The notes below the pieces were generated by a model, which saw nothing but the letters and a program-made list of their open reading frames with translations, was not told the origin of the DNA and ran no database searches. Of a stretch of DNA of 56,917 nt, positions 23,623 to 32,095 are shown piece by piece. The position numbers were made by a program, and so were the translations under genes. The first letter of the stretch is position 1, and the number at the start of each line of letters is the position of its first letter. This DNA comes from Bacillus pinisoli (GTDB taxonomy: Bacteria > Bacillota > Bacilli > Bacillales > SA4). Location of the stretch: contig NZ_JAJQKI010000020.1 of assembly GCF_023036475.1 (NCBI RefSeq), positions 1-56,917 on the forward strand. The letters are read 5' to 3'.

Positions 23623-26385
23623 ATGGGTTATATGTATCTTAATTTAGTCTTACATGCGCACCTGCCTTATGTAAGACATAAAGAAGCTAATCGTTTAGAA
23701 GAGAGATGGCTTTATGAGGCCATAACAGAATGCTATATTCCATTATTATGGAATTTGGAAAAAGGTATGAACGCAAGCTACACCATTTCTTTTTCTCCCC
23801 CTCTAATGGAGATGCTTGCAGATCCACTTGTACAAAGACGATACATACAACACATAGACAATACGAAATCATTAATAAAAAATGAATATGGACATGTAAA
23901 AACAGAAGAAGAACAAAAACTTGCTGCATATTACGATGAAAGATTCACAAAAATTAGAGAAACTTTCTTAAAGTGGAACCAAAACCTATTATCTGGGTTT
24001 CGATATTACTTTGAATTAGGCCAAATTGAGTGCATTACCTCTTCTGCCACACATACTTTTCTTCCTTATTTAGAAACTGAGCAAGGATTACATATGCAGA
24101 TTTCTCACGGAATTTCTTGTTTTGAGAAACACTTTGGAATTAGGCCAAAAGGTATGTGGCTCCCAGAATGTGCGTTTACACCTGGCTTAGATAAAACACT
24201 GCATATGGAAGGTATTCAATATACTTTTGTTGACGAACATGCTCTCTTACATGCAGATCCTACACCGAAGTATGGTGTAGGAGCACCAGTCTACTCACCG
24301 CATGGGGTTGCCCTTTTTGGACGTAATCAAGCTTTATCTAATTATATATGGAGTTCATCTTTCGGTTATCCGGGTGATCCAAATTATCGAGAATTTTATC
24401 GAGATATCGCCTATGAGCGAGATTGGGATTATATTAAACCTTATGTTCATCCAGAAGGGATTAGGATTGATTCGGGACTAAAATATCACCGCATTACTGG
24501 GCAAACAGAATGGAAGGAATTTTATGATCCTCGTGCTGCAAGTACAGCAGTAAAGAAACATGCACATCATTTTAGAACGGTTTTATTAGACCACTTTACT
24601 CGAAAGGGTGACCAAAGTTTCCCACCACATATTGTTACATTACCATTTGATGCTGAGTTATTTGGACATTGGTGGTTTGAAGGTCCTGAATGGATTCATG
24701 AGTTATTTGCGTATCCTCTTTCTCAGGTTGAGGCTATCACCCCTAGTGAATTTTTACAACGTCACTTCAGGGATATAGAGACTGCACATATCTCTTTTGC
24801 TACATGGGGACGGGATGGATATGGTGATGTTTGGTTAAATCATAAGAACGAGTGGATGTATAGACATTTACATTACATGGAGAAAAAGCTTATTGAACTG
24901 ACAGCTACTCAGAATATTGAAACTCCCTTGGTTAAAAAAGCAGTCCAGCAGCTAGCTAGAGAGTGGATGCTTGCAACAAGTAGTGATTGGGCTTTTATTG
25001 TTGATAATGAAAGTGCTAGTCAATATGCAGCGAATAGATGTCATGAGCATATCGAGAGATTTGACTACTTAGTAGAGAGAGTGGAACAGGGAGAAGTCAC
25101 TGAAGAATTACTTACTAAGCTTGAGTCAGAATATCCTTTTATGAAGGATATAGACTTGACACCTTTACAGTCCAAGCACGATGAATACGTTGTTAAATAC
25201 AAAAATCTGTCTTCAGCAAGGAAAGTGTTAATGCTTACATGGGAATATCCACCGAGAATTGTTGGTGGATTAGCACGACATGTTTTTGAGCTATCAAAAT
25301 CTATGGCAGGTAGTGATTGCGAACTATATGTCTTAACGGCAATGGAGGACGGGCTACCATTTTATGAATATTCCAATGGAATTCATATTTACAGAGTCTC
25401 TAATTTCCAAAATAAGACGGATGATTTTATCCATTGGATCGACAGTTTAAACTTATCATTAATAAACCAAGCTGTAGAGTTAGCAAAGAAAATTAATTTC
25501 GATCTCATTCACGCTCACGATTGGTTAGTAGAAGGTGCGGCCATCACACTAAAGAAAGCTTTTGAAGTGCCTCTTTTAGTCACCATTCATGCAACGGAGA
25601 GTGGAAGAAATAATGGCATATTTACTAAAATGCAAGAGACCATTCAAGCAAGAGAAATATCTTTAATTAAAGAAGCTAGCTCTGTTATTGCTTGTAGCGA
25701 TTATATGAAGAACGAAATTATTAAACTAAGTTCATGTAGTGCAGAGAAAATTAAAATAATACCAAATGGTGTTGATCGAAGTTGTTTTGAAAAATTAAAG
25801 GAAGAAGATGGCAAATGGAACGAATATATATCAAATGACCATCATATTGTTTTCTCAATAGGAAGAATTGTACCTGAAAAGGGATTCCAGACTTTAATAG
25901 AAGCCGCTCCATATGTTATTGAAAAGCACCCGAACGTTACGTTTATTATTGGGGGAAAAGGACCTCTTGAAAAGAAGTATAATGACTTGATTCAAGAATC
26001 TAATTTACAAGATCATATCCATTTAGTTGGATTTGTAAATGACCAAGAAAGAAATCATTTACTAAAAAGCTGTGATGTTGCGGTTTTTCCAAGCCTGTAT
26101 GAGCCCTTTGGGATTGCAGCATTAGAAGCCATGATTGCTAGAAAACCTGTCGTTGCATCAAATACAGGGGGAATGGCGAGTTTTGTAAAGAATGGAATTA
26201 CAGGATTAACAGTTGCACCAGGTTCAGCAGAGGAACTTGCAAAGGCAATTAGTGTACTTTTATCGAATCAAACTCTAGCCAGCAAAATGGCTTACAATGG
26301 TCAACAGCTTGCTATGAAGGAATATAACTGGGATTCAATTGGGGTTAGAACGAAGGATATCTATGAAAGTATGATACTTACGTAG
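23623..26385 (+). CDS. GH57 (DUF1957-type branching enzyme) fused to GT4 glycosyltransferase
   Basis: 920 aa, two enzymes in one chain. Residues 1-525 are a GH57 domain: HAHLPYVRH (11-19), GMWLPEC (177-183) with the likely nucleophile Glu182, and FDAELFGHWWFEG (342-354) with the likely acid Asp343, as in alpha-1,4-glucan branching enzymes of this family. Residues 534-920 are a GT4 glycosyltransferase of glycogen-synthase type: MLTWEYPPRIVGGLARHV (537-554), HAHDW (630-634), PNGVD (714-718), SIGRIVPEKGF (745-755) and the EX7E pair Glu827/Glu835. No signal peptide. It would both extend and branch an alpha-glucan. AAAAGGGGTG lies six bases before the ATG. Confidence 0.88.
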   Translation: MGYMYLNLVLHAHLPYVRHKEANRLEERWLYEAITECYIPLLWNLEKGMNASYTISFSPPLMEMLADPLVQRRYIQHIDNTKSLIKNEYGHVKTEEEQKLAAYYDERFTKIRETFLKWNQNLLSGFRYYFELGQIECITSSATHTFLPYLETEQGLHMQISHGISCFEKHFGIRPKGMWLPECAFTPGLDKTLHMEGIQYTFVDEHALLHADPTPKYGVGAPVYSPHGVALFGRNQALSNYIWSSSFGYPGDPNYREFYRDIAYERDWDYIKPYVHPEGIRIDSGLKYHRITGQTEWKEFYDPRAASTAVKKHAHHFRTVLLDHFTRKGDQSFPPHIVTLPFDAELFGHWWFEGPEWIHELFAYPLSQVEAITPSEFLQRHFRDIETAHISFATWGRDGYGDVWLNHKNEWMYRHLHYMEKKLIELTATQNIETPLVKKAVQQLAREWMLATSSDWAFIVDNESASQYAANRCHEHIERFDYLVERVEQGEVTEELLTKLESEYPFMKDIDLTPLQSKHDEYVVKYKNLSSARKVLMLTWEYPPRIVGGLARHVFELSKSMAGSDCELYVLTAMEDGLPFYEYSNGIHIYRVSNFQNKTDDFIHWIDSLNLSLINQAVELAKKINFDLIHAHDWLVEGAAITLKKAFEVPLLVTIHATESGRNNGIFTKMQETIQAREISLIKEASSVIACSDYMKNEIIKLSSCSAEKIKIIPNGVDRSCFEKLKEEDGKWNEYISNDHHIVFSIGRIVPEKGFQTLIEAAPYVIEKHPNVTFIIGGKGPLEKKYNDLIQESNLQDHIHLVGFVNDQERNHLLKSCDVAVFPSLYEPFGIAALEAMIARKPVVASNTGGMASFVKNGITGLTVAPGSAEELAKAISVLLSNQTLASKMAYNGQQLAMKEYNWDSIGVRTKDIYESMILT

Positions 26386-26408
26386 ACTATGATGGGGAGC
26401 TGATTTGA

Positions 26409-27500
26409 ATGAAGGCTGTTGTTCTAGCAGGCGGAGAAGGGAGAAGAATGCGACCATTAACGGCTACTATGCCTAAACCAATGATTCCATTATTTCAGAA
26501 ACCTGTTCTAGAATACATTATTGAATTCCTTTCTAATCAAGGAATATTCGAGGTCTTCATTATGACTCACCATCAATATCCATCAATTGAACGTTATTTT
26601 CAGGATGGTGCGAGATGGGGAGTGACCATCTCGTACATATATGAAAGTCAATCTCTTGGTACTGCGGGATGTTTAAAAGGAATAGAGGCTTATATCAATG
26701 ATGATAAGCCTCTTTTTGTTATAAACGGGGATATAATAACAGATATTGATCTTGCAGACTCACTGGAATTTCACCAAAAAAATAAAGCTCTACTAACTGT
26801 GCTGACAACTTATGTGGATGATCCAAGACCATTTGGGATGATTGAAAGGGGGAAGGATGGTAGAGTAAAAAAAATTGTTGAGAAGCCATTATATAATGAA
26901 ATCTATAGTCATTTCGTAAATATGGGCATGTACATTATCCAATCTGAGTTACTTCAATACATTATTAAAGATCAGCCGTATGATATGAGTAGAGATTTAT
27001 TGCCACTCCTATTAAGGGGAAAGCAGCCAGTGTATGGCTATGAGACAACCGGTTACTGGGCAGATATAGGAAGTGTATCTCAGTATAAACAAACTCATAT
27101 TGATGTCTTAGAAGGAAAAGTAAACATTCCACTATCCACAAAAGAACTCTATCCTGGCATTATAGTGGGTGAAAATGTGGTAGTAGAGGAAGGAGTTGTC
27201 ATAAAGGGACCGGTATTTATCGGTGACCGGACAATTCTCAAAAAGGGTTCTGTAATAGGAAAAAATACAATAATTGGCTGTGACTGTGTCGTTACAGAAT
27301 CAGCTCATATAAAGCACTCGATTATATGGGAGCATGTATACATAGGTGCATCATGTGAAATATTAAACTCTATTATTGCAAATAATTCCATTATTACCAA
27401 TAGTGTAAAAGTCAGAACGGAAAGTGTAATCGGTGAAAGATGTGAAATTCAGTCAGAAATTTCACCAAGAATGCTGATAAATCCATATAGTAAGAGATAA
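26409..27500 (+). CDS. Sugar-1-phosphate nucleotidyltransferase (GlgC/ManC-like)
   Basis: 363 aa. N-terminal nucleotidyltransferase fold with AVVLAGGEGRRMRPLTATMP (3-22), the pyrophosphorylase signature, then SLGTAGCLKG (near 85), VINGDIITDIDL (near 103) and VEKP. From about 240 on lies a left-handed beta-helix of hexapeptide repeats (VVVEEGVVIKGPVFIG; IIGCDCVVTESAHI). This resembles GDP-mannose/glucose pyrophosphorylases rather than the paired GlgC/GlgD. It begins 24 bases after the GH57-GT4 gene and probably makes the nucleotide sugar used by that enzyme. Which nucleotide and sugar cannot be read from the sequence. Confidence 0.85.
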   Translation: MKAVVLAGGEGRRMRPLTATMPKPMIPLFQKPVLEYIIEFLSNQGIFEVFIMTHHQYPSIERYFQDGARWGVTISYIYESQSLGTAGCLKGIEAYINDDKPLFVINGDIITDIDLADSLEFHQKNKALLTVLTTYVDDPRPFGMIERGKDGRVKKIVEKPLYNEIYSHFVNMGMYIIQSELLQYIIKDQPYDMSRDLLPLLLRGKQPVYGYETTGYWADIGSVSQYKQTHIDVLEGKVNIPLSTKELYPGIIVGENVVVEEGVVIKGPVFIGDRTILKKGSVIGKNTIIGCDCVVTESAHIKHSIIWEHVYIGASCEILNSIIANNSIITNSVKVRTESVIGERCEIQSEISPRMLINPYSKR

Positions 27501-27608
27501 ATTTTATTATCTCTCCTTAATCATTGAATTTTCGCTGGCATTTTAAATGGATAAGTGGTATCATAGTAAAGTCTGATTGAATGTATTCACAGTTTGGAGG
27601 GATATATA

Positions 27609-27758
27609 ATGCGCGTTACTGTTACTCTAGCTTGCACAGAAACTGGCGATCGTAACTATATTACGAAGAAAAATAAGCGTAACAATCCAGAACGTATTGA
27701 GCTTAAAAAATACAGCCCAAGACTTAAGAGAGTTACTCTTCACAGAGAAACTAAGTAA
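27609..27758 (+). CDS. rpmG: 50S ribosomal protein L33, cysteine-poor form
   Basis: 49 aa, unmistakable L33 ([20 protein letters not shown] at the start, TLHRETK at the end). Zinc-binding L33 proteins carry CxxC motifs; here ACTETG has only one Cys and KYSPR has Ser where Cys is common, so a complete zinc site is missing. It is therefore the C-minus type that works without zinc. TTTGGAGGG lies before the ATG. No Zur box is visible upstream, although C-minus paralogues are often zinc-repressed. A terminator hairpin follows. The site between the phosphate region and yqgN matches rpmGA. Confidence 0.93.
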   Translation: MRVTVTLACTETGDRNYITKKNKRNNPERIELKKYSPRLKRVTLHRETK

Positions 27759-27773
27759 TGATTACTTAGCTTA

Positions 27774-27802
27774 GCCGTAAGCCTTCTATAAAAGGTTTAC
27801 GG
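27774..27802 (+). terminator. Terminator after rpmG
   Basis: GCCGTAAGCCTT and AAGGTTTACGGC pair with a mismatch round a short A/T loop. The following T tract is weak (TATTTAC). Confidence 0.65.
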
Positions 27803-27858
27803 CTATTTACATTTATAACTCTATTTCTATACTGGAAAGAAAAGTTACTTTCATTTAA

Positions 27859-27894
27859 CCTCGCTAAAAGATAAAACCTCGCTATAAGATAATA
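27859..27894 (+). repeat. Tandem 18-bp direct repeat upstream of yqgN
   Basis: CCTCGCTAAAAGATAAAA is followed directly by CCTCGCTATAAGATAATA, two units with two differences, 40 bases before yqgN. It may be a protein-binding site or a simple slippage duplication; nothing else marks it. Confidence 0.6.
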
Positions 27895-27934
27895 ATGTAT
27901 ATTAAAAGAGCCCAAGTACAAGGAGGTATTTTAA

Positions 27935-28507
27935 ATGGACCGTACAAAAAAAGAACTACGTTTACATATAAAATCGAAATTAGAAAAACTTTCTTTTTAC
28001 GACTTCGATCAAGCTTGTAAAAGAATCGAAAACAGATTATATCAAACAGACGAGTGGAAAAAGAGTAAAATAATCGGTCTCACCATTTCCCGGGGAAGGG
28101 AAGTAGAAACACGGAGAATTATTGAACATGCTTGGGCTGAAGGAAAACAAATAGCCGTTCCAAAATGTTTGTCTTCAAAAAAACAAATGGATTTTTATTT
28201 ATTAACTAGTTTTGAACAGTTAGAAACTGTTTATTTTGGCTTACAAGAACCCATCATACAACAGACTGTTTACATTTCACCAGAGGGCATTGATCTATTA
28301 ATAGTTCCTGGAATATGTTATACAGAAAAAGGTTACCGAATAGGATATGGTGGGGGCTACTACGACCGGTATTTACCTCATTATCATCACGTGACAATTT
28401 CTCTGTTGCTTGAATGTCAGCTTGTATTAGAAATCCCCATTTGCTCTCACGACCTACCTGTTCAACAGTTAATAACAGAGGAAAGGACCATTCTATGTGC
28501 TAAATAG
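27935..28507 (+). CDS. yqgN: 5-formyltetrahydrofolate cyclo-ligase YqgN
   Basis: Converts 5-formyl-THF to 5,10-methenyl-THF using ATP in folate one-carbon metabolism, a partner pathway of the glycine-cleavage genes in this window. Motifs: the basic N-terminus (TKKELRLHIKSKLE), RGREVETRRII (near 53), and the ATP-binding signature GYRIGYGGGYYDRYL (near 133-147). 190 aa is normal. AAGGAGG lies about eight bases before the ATG. The last bases overlap the DUF92 gene by 11 nt. Confidence 0.92.
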   Translation: MDRTKKELRLHIKSKLEKLSFYDFDQACKRIENRLYQTDEWKKSKIIGLTISRGREVETRRIIEHAWAEGKQIAVPKCLSSKKQMDFYLLTSFEQLETVYFGLQEPIIQQTVYISPEGIDLLIVPGICYTEKGYRIGYGGGYYDRYLPHYHHVTISLLLECQLVLEIPICSHDLPVQQLITEERTILCAK

Positions 28508-29294
28508 TGCAATTATTATCTTTATTATGTTTGTTTCAATGCTTGGTTTTTTCATTAAATCTTTAACAGTAAGTGGCGCATTGGCTGCTTTTGCTGTAGG
28601 TAGTCTTATTTCATTAGGTTTTGGTATACAGGGCCTTGTCATATTAGGGGCTTTTTTTCTAACATCAAGTTTATGGAGTAAATATAAAAGAAGAGACAAG
28701 GTAAATGTGGATCAAATCACTGAGAAAGGTGAACGTAGAGACTTTACTCAAGTAATGGCAAATGGGCTTATACCATCTATTTGTAGTTTTATGTATTGGG
28801 TTTATCCCTCTGACTACCTCCTAGTTGCTTTTTTGATCTCGATTTCTGCAGCAAATTCCGATACTTGGGCCTCTGAGATTGGCAGTCTAAGTAAGAAGGC
28901 ACCTATTCATGTATTAAAACTAAGAAAAGTTGAACCAGGTACATCAGGGGCTATTTCATTATTAGGTACATTTGCAACTGTATGTGGTGCGTTTTTAATT
29001 AGTGTGTTAGGTCTCATTTTGTTCAAAGAGATTTCTATCATCCTTATGATCATTATTGGTGTATCAGGCGTAATGGGGTCTCTTTTTGACACAATAATTG
29101 GGGCAACACTGCAAGTAAAATATCAGTGTCAGTTATGTCGTAGACCAACTGAAAAGAGAATTCATTGCCGAAAACCAACTATTATTGTGAGCGGCGTGGG
29201 ATGGATTAACAATGATTTAACCAATTTCCTATCCATTATTCTGGCAACATTGATCGGAGTTTTAGCTGTTTTCCTAATAGAACTTTTAGGATAA
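28497..29294 (+). CDS. DUF92 family membrane protein
   Basis: 265 aa with about six or seven membrane helices. DUF92 landmarks are readable: LTSSLWSKYKRRDK (near 56-69), ISAANSDTWASEIG (near 118-131), KVEPGTSGAISLLGT (near 142-156) and MGSLFDTIIGATLQ (near 192-205). DUF92 includes the plant phytyl-phosphate kinase VTE6, so a polyprenyl- or lipid-phosphate kinase activity is possible but unproven in bacteria. The start is GTG at 28497, about nine bases after GAGGAAAGG, inside the end of yqgN; the two are coupled. Confidence 0.8.
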   Translation: MLNSAIIIFIMFVSMLGFFIKSLTVSGALAAFAVGSLISLGFGIQGLVILGAFFLTSSLWSKYKRRDKVNVDQITEKGERRDFTQVMANGLIPSICSFMYWVYPSDYLLVAFLISISAANSDTWASEIGSLSKKAPIHVLKLRKVEPGTSGAISLLGTFATVCGAFLISVLGLILFKEISIILMIIIGVSGVMGSLFDTIIGATLQVKYQCQLCRRPTEKRIHCRKPTIIVSGVGWINNDLTNFLSIILATLIGVLAVFLIELLG

Positions 29295-29337
29295 AAGAAT
29301 CCTTCCTGATACACATTAATAAATAGGAGGGATCACG

Positions 29338-29514
29338 ATGAAAAACTCAATTTTGATCACAACGATTATCTTATTTATGTTTACTATGTTCAAAAAACGC
29401 TATCGCGTCTTAAACTCTGTTCTTCGTAATCCACTTTTTCGTAAATTAGCTGTCAAGTTTGCGATGCAAATTCCTTTTGTAAGAGAACAATTTCTAAGAC
29501 AGGCTTTTAGATAA
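29338..29514 (+). CDS. Small basic membrane-anchored protein, 58 aa
   Basis: 58 codons with AATAGGAGG six bases upstream and a strong terminator just downstream, following the DUF92 gene by 43 bases. An N-terminal hydrophobic segment (NSILITTIILFMFTMF) is followed by a strongly basic amphipathic tail (KKRYRVLNSVLRNPLFRKLA and on) with no acidic residue before the last 12. Net charge is highly positive. No family recognised. Confidence 0.6.
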   Translation: MKNSILITTIILFMFTMFKKRYRVLNSVLRNPLFRKLAVKFAMQIPFVREQFLRQAFR

Positions 29515-29522
29515 GGTTCAAT

Positions 29523-29554
29523 AAAAAAATCCTGCATCAATACAGGATTTTTTT
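29523..29554. terminator. Bidirectional terminator
   Basis: AAAAATCCTG and CAGGATTTTT pair perfectly with A/T extensions on either side. It serves the small ORF to the left and the hypothetical exported gene (29584-30468) to the right. Confidence 0.85.
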
Positions 29555-29583
29555 ATGCCTTTTTTTAATTGGCTGAAATAATT

Positions 29584-30468
29584 TTAATCGTTCTTACTAC
29601 TGATTTCTTGAATAAGCCTTATTTTCTCCCCATTTTTTCCTTCAATTAAAATATAGATATTGGTCAGATCCTTGTTAATTAAGATAAGCGGCATCTTACT
29701 GCCAATTGGTGATATCGTATCGTTCGGAGAGAGCTTAATACCAAGTAGGAAATTTTTATATAGTCCTTCCCAAAGTTGACCTAATACTTGTTGTGAAGCT
29801 TCCTGATCTAACCCTGGAAGAGGCTTGTCGTTATAGTCAGCTAAGTCTAGAAGTGTAAGTTCATGATACTCTTCTCTGTTTATCTGAAAATGCTGAATTA
29901 ATTCATTCCAACTATATTGTAAGTGCTGAGCAATGACATGATCTAATATCTTCTTCCATTCTTCTTGCTCCTTATTATTTGGTGTTCGAAATGACTCTAA
30001 TGGGCTAAAGGAAGAATCAATGATGTATAACGCATCACTCGTCATTTTCTGAGCACTTTTAATAACATCATCTTGTAAGTGTACTTCAGCATGATGAAGT
30101 GAAATACTTTGGATAAAGCTACTGTCCTCTCCTTTTAACTTCTTTCCATTCTCCATTAAAGAAACTTCTTCTTTCCATTCAGACATCGTATCAGAGAGTA
30201 CACCGTCCGTATAAAGAAAAGATATATCTTGTCTTAAATATACTTTTTTATCCGTTTCAGAATAAGTTTCCCACTCAACCATATACTCATCGTTATCTTT
30301 TTCATTTAATAGTGTTAATTTCGTCTCGGCCGTTAAAAAGGCAAGTGTAGGATCTACAGGAAAATAAGTTAAACTTTCTCGTACCTCCGGGTAAAAAAAT
30401 CTCGATAAAATCAGGGAGAATGTAGCGACAATTAGAATAGTTATAAGTAGACTTTTTCTTGCGTGCAT
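29584..30468 (-). CDS. Hypothetical exported or membrane-anchored protein
   Basis: 294 aa. A hydrophobic N-terminal segment (SLLITILIVATFSLILSRFF, near 6-25) is an uncleaved anchor or signal; the rest is soluble and acidic, with no Cys. Most of it (about 40-290) would lie outside the membrane. I do not recognise a domain. It has its own site between two terminators, divergent from the SpoVAF-like gene across a gap with a perfect 18-bp palindrome, so the two might be coregulated. No homologue occupies this place in B. subtilis, where gluP (yqgP) is found. Confidence 0.6.
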   Translation of the reverse strand: MHARKSLLITILIVATFSLILSRFFYPEVRESLTYFPVDPTLAFLTAETKLTLLNEKDNDEYMVEWETYSETDKKVYLRQDISFLYTDGVLSDTMSEWKEEVSLMENGKKLKGEDSSFIQSISLHHAEVHLQDDVIKSAQKMTSDALYIIDSSFSPLESFRTPNNKEQEEWKKILDHVIAQHLQYSWNELIQHFQINREEYHELTLLDLADYNDKPLPGLDQEASQQVLGQLWEGLYKNFLLGIKLSPNDTISPIGSKMPLILINKDLTNIYILIEGKNGEKIRLIQEISSKND

Positions 30469-30534
30469 GTTCTTTTCTCACCCTTTCTGGACAACCTTAT
30501 CATAAATCTATGAAAGTCATGACCTTAACATTCC

Positions 30535-30552
30535 TATAATTATGTAATTATA
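30535..30552. promoter_or_regulatory. Perfect 18-bp palindrome in a divergent gap
   Basis: TATAATTA-TG-TAATTATA is an exact 8-2-8 inverted repeat between the divergent hypothetical gene and the SpoVAF-like gene. It is AT-rich and could be a dimeric repressor site. It resembles Fur/PerR-family boxes only loosely because the centre has two unpaired bases rather than one. Confidence 0.4.
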
Positions 30553-30637
30553 AGGAAGAAGGTATGTTTCTTTTCTTATTCGTTAATGATGGAATTAGTA
30601 TTTAAAGACTTATGTCTTTGAACCGAGGTGAGATAAG

Positions 30638-32095
30638 GTGTATAAGGAGAAAAGAACAGTATCATCCAACATTGAACAAAATCTTTTGTATTTAAAGGAA
30701 GAACTAGGAGTAGAAAAAAGCTTTGATGTGGTTCAATTAGATTTAGAATATGCGGAGAGGAAGATGTCTTTATTCTTGATAGATGGCTTCGCAAAAGACG
30801 AAATACTGCATTTACTTATGAAGTTTCTAGCAAGATTAGAACCTGAACAACTTGATCCAGATCCTCTAGAGAAACTGTTAAAAAAATATATCCCATATGT
30901 TGAACTTGAAAAAGTTGATGATTTAGATACAGTTGTTGATACAGTATTAGCCGGTCCGACCGCTTTAGTAGTAGACGGTATTAACTATGTCATTATGATT
31001 GACGCTCGTACCTATCCGGTTCGAGGACCACAAGAACCCGATACAGAACGAGTGGTGAGAGGTGCACGAGACGGGTTTGTAGAAACGATTGTCTTTAATA
31101 CAGCTTTAACTAGACGTAGAGTAAGAGACAGAACGCTCAGAATGGAATATCTTCAAGTGGGCAGAAGAAGTAAAACCGATATTTGTATTTGTTATATAGA
31201 AGATATTGCAAATCCTGAACAAGTACAAGTGGTGAAGGAATCAATTAGCAAGATTGATACGGATGGATTACCGATGGGAGAAAAAACGATCGAAGAATTT
31301 ATATCTGGTCGTCATTATAATCCGTATCCAGTTGTCCGCTACACGGAACGTCCAGATACAGCAGCAGCTCACTTGTATGACGGTCATGTGCTTGTTATGG
31401 TTGACGGTTCTCCAAGTGTACTCATTACTCCAACAACGTTTTGGCATCATCTTCAGCATGCAGAGGAATATAGAAATAAACCAATAGTAGGTGCTTATCT
31501 TAGATTAGTTCGATATCTCGCTGTATTTGCTTCTATGTTTTTATTACCTTTATGGTATTTGGTTTCTGTTCAGCCTGAATTATTACCAGATGCTCTAAAT
31601 TTTATTGCACCGAATGAAGAAGGGCGTGTTCCCCTCTTTCTGCAAATTTTAATAATTGAAATTGGTTTAGATATGCTTAGGATGGCAGCCATACATACCC
31701 CGTCCTCCCTTGCAACCGCACTTGGGTTGGTGGCAGCATTAATGGTGGGACAAGTAGCTGTAGAGGTAGGATTACTTTCACATGAAGTTATTCTCTATTT
31801 CTCTATTGCAGCAATTGGAACTTTTGCAACACCTAGCTATGAATTGAGCTTGGCGAATCGCATTATAAGAATAATCTTGCTAATATTTACTGCAATTGGT
31901 GGTGTAATAGGCTTTGTAGTGGGGATTACGGCTTGGATCATTATGCTTGCAAGAATGAGGTCTTTCAAACTTCCTTATATGTGGCCGTTTATTCCGTTTT
32001 CTTATCGTGCCATGAGAGATATTTTGTTTCGCTCGCCCATCCCTCTTAAAAACAGAAGACCTACAGCACTTAAACCAAAGGACCCGGATCGTTAA
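30638..32095 (+). CDS. Orphan SpoVAF/GerA-family spore germination protein
   Basis: 485 aa. The N-terminal cytoplasmic domain (about 1-275) shows MIDARTYPVRGPQEPDTERV and RGARDGFVETIVFNTALTRR, the GerA-A/SpoVAF signature. The C-terminal half has about four to five membrane helices (for example LRLVRYLAVFASMFLLPLWY near 288-307). The length and the sequence fit SpoVAF, which in B. subtilis sits in the spoVA operon and works with YqhR to amplify ion release in germination. Here it stands alone, so it may be an extra paralogue or a relocated spoVAF. The start is GTG with AGGTGAG upstream. Confidence 0.87.
   Translation: MYKEKRTVSSNIEQNLLYLKEELGVEKSFDVVQLDLEYAERKMSLFLIDGFAKDEILHLLMKFLARLEPEQLDPDPLEKLLKKYIPYVELEKVDDLDTVVDTVLAGPTALVVDGINYVIMIDARTYPVRGPQEPDTERVVRGARDGFVETIVFNTALTRRRVRDRTLRMEYLQVGRRSKTDICICYIEDIANPEQVQVVKESISKIDTDGLPMGEKTIEEFISGRHYNPYPVVRYTERPDTAAAHLYDGHVLVMVDGSPSVLITPTTFWHHLQHAEEYRNKPIVGAYLRLVRYLAVFASMFLLPLWYLVSVQPELLPDALNFIAPNEEGRVPLFLQILIIEIGLDMLRMAAIHTPSSLATALGLVAALMVGQVAVEVGLLSHEVILYFSIAAIGTFATPSYELSLANRIIRIILLIFTAIGGVIGFVVGITAWIIMLARMRSFKLPYMWPFIPFSYRAMRDILFRSPIPLKNRRPTALKPKDPDR

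Noticed and set aside
27895..27925. AAAAGAGCC before yqgN as another mobile-repeat tip
   Set aside because: Only nine bases match, the adjoining CTTA/TTTT part of the tip is missing, and no partner or duplication is found.
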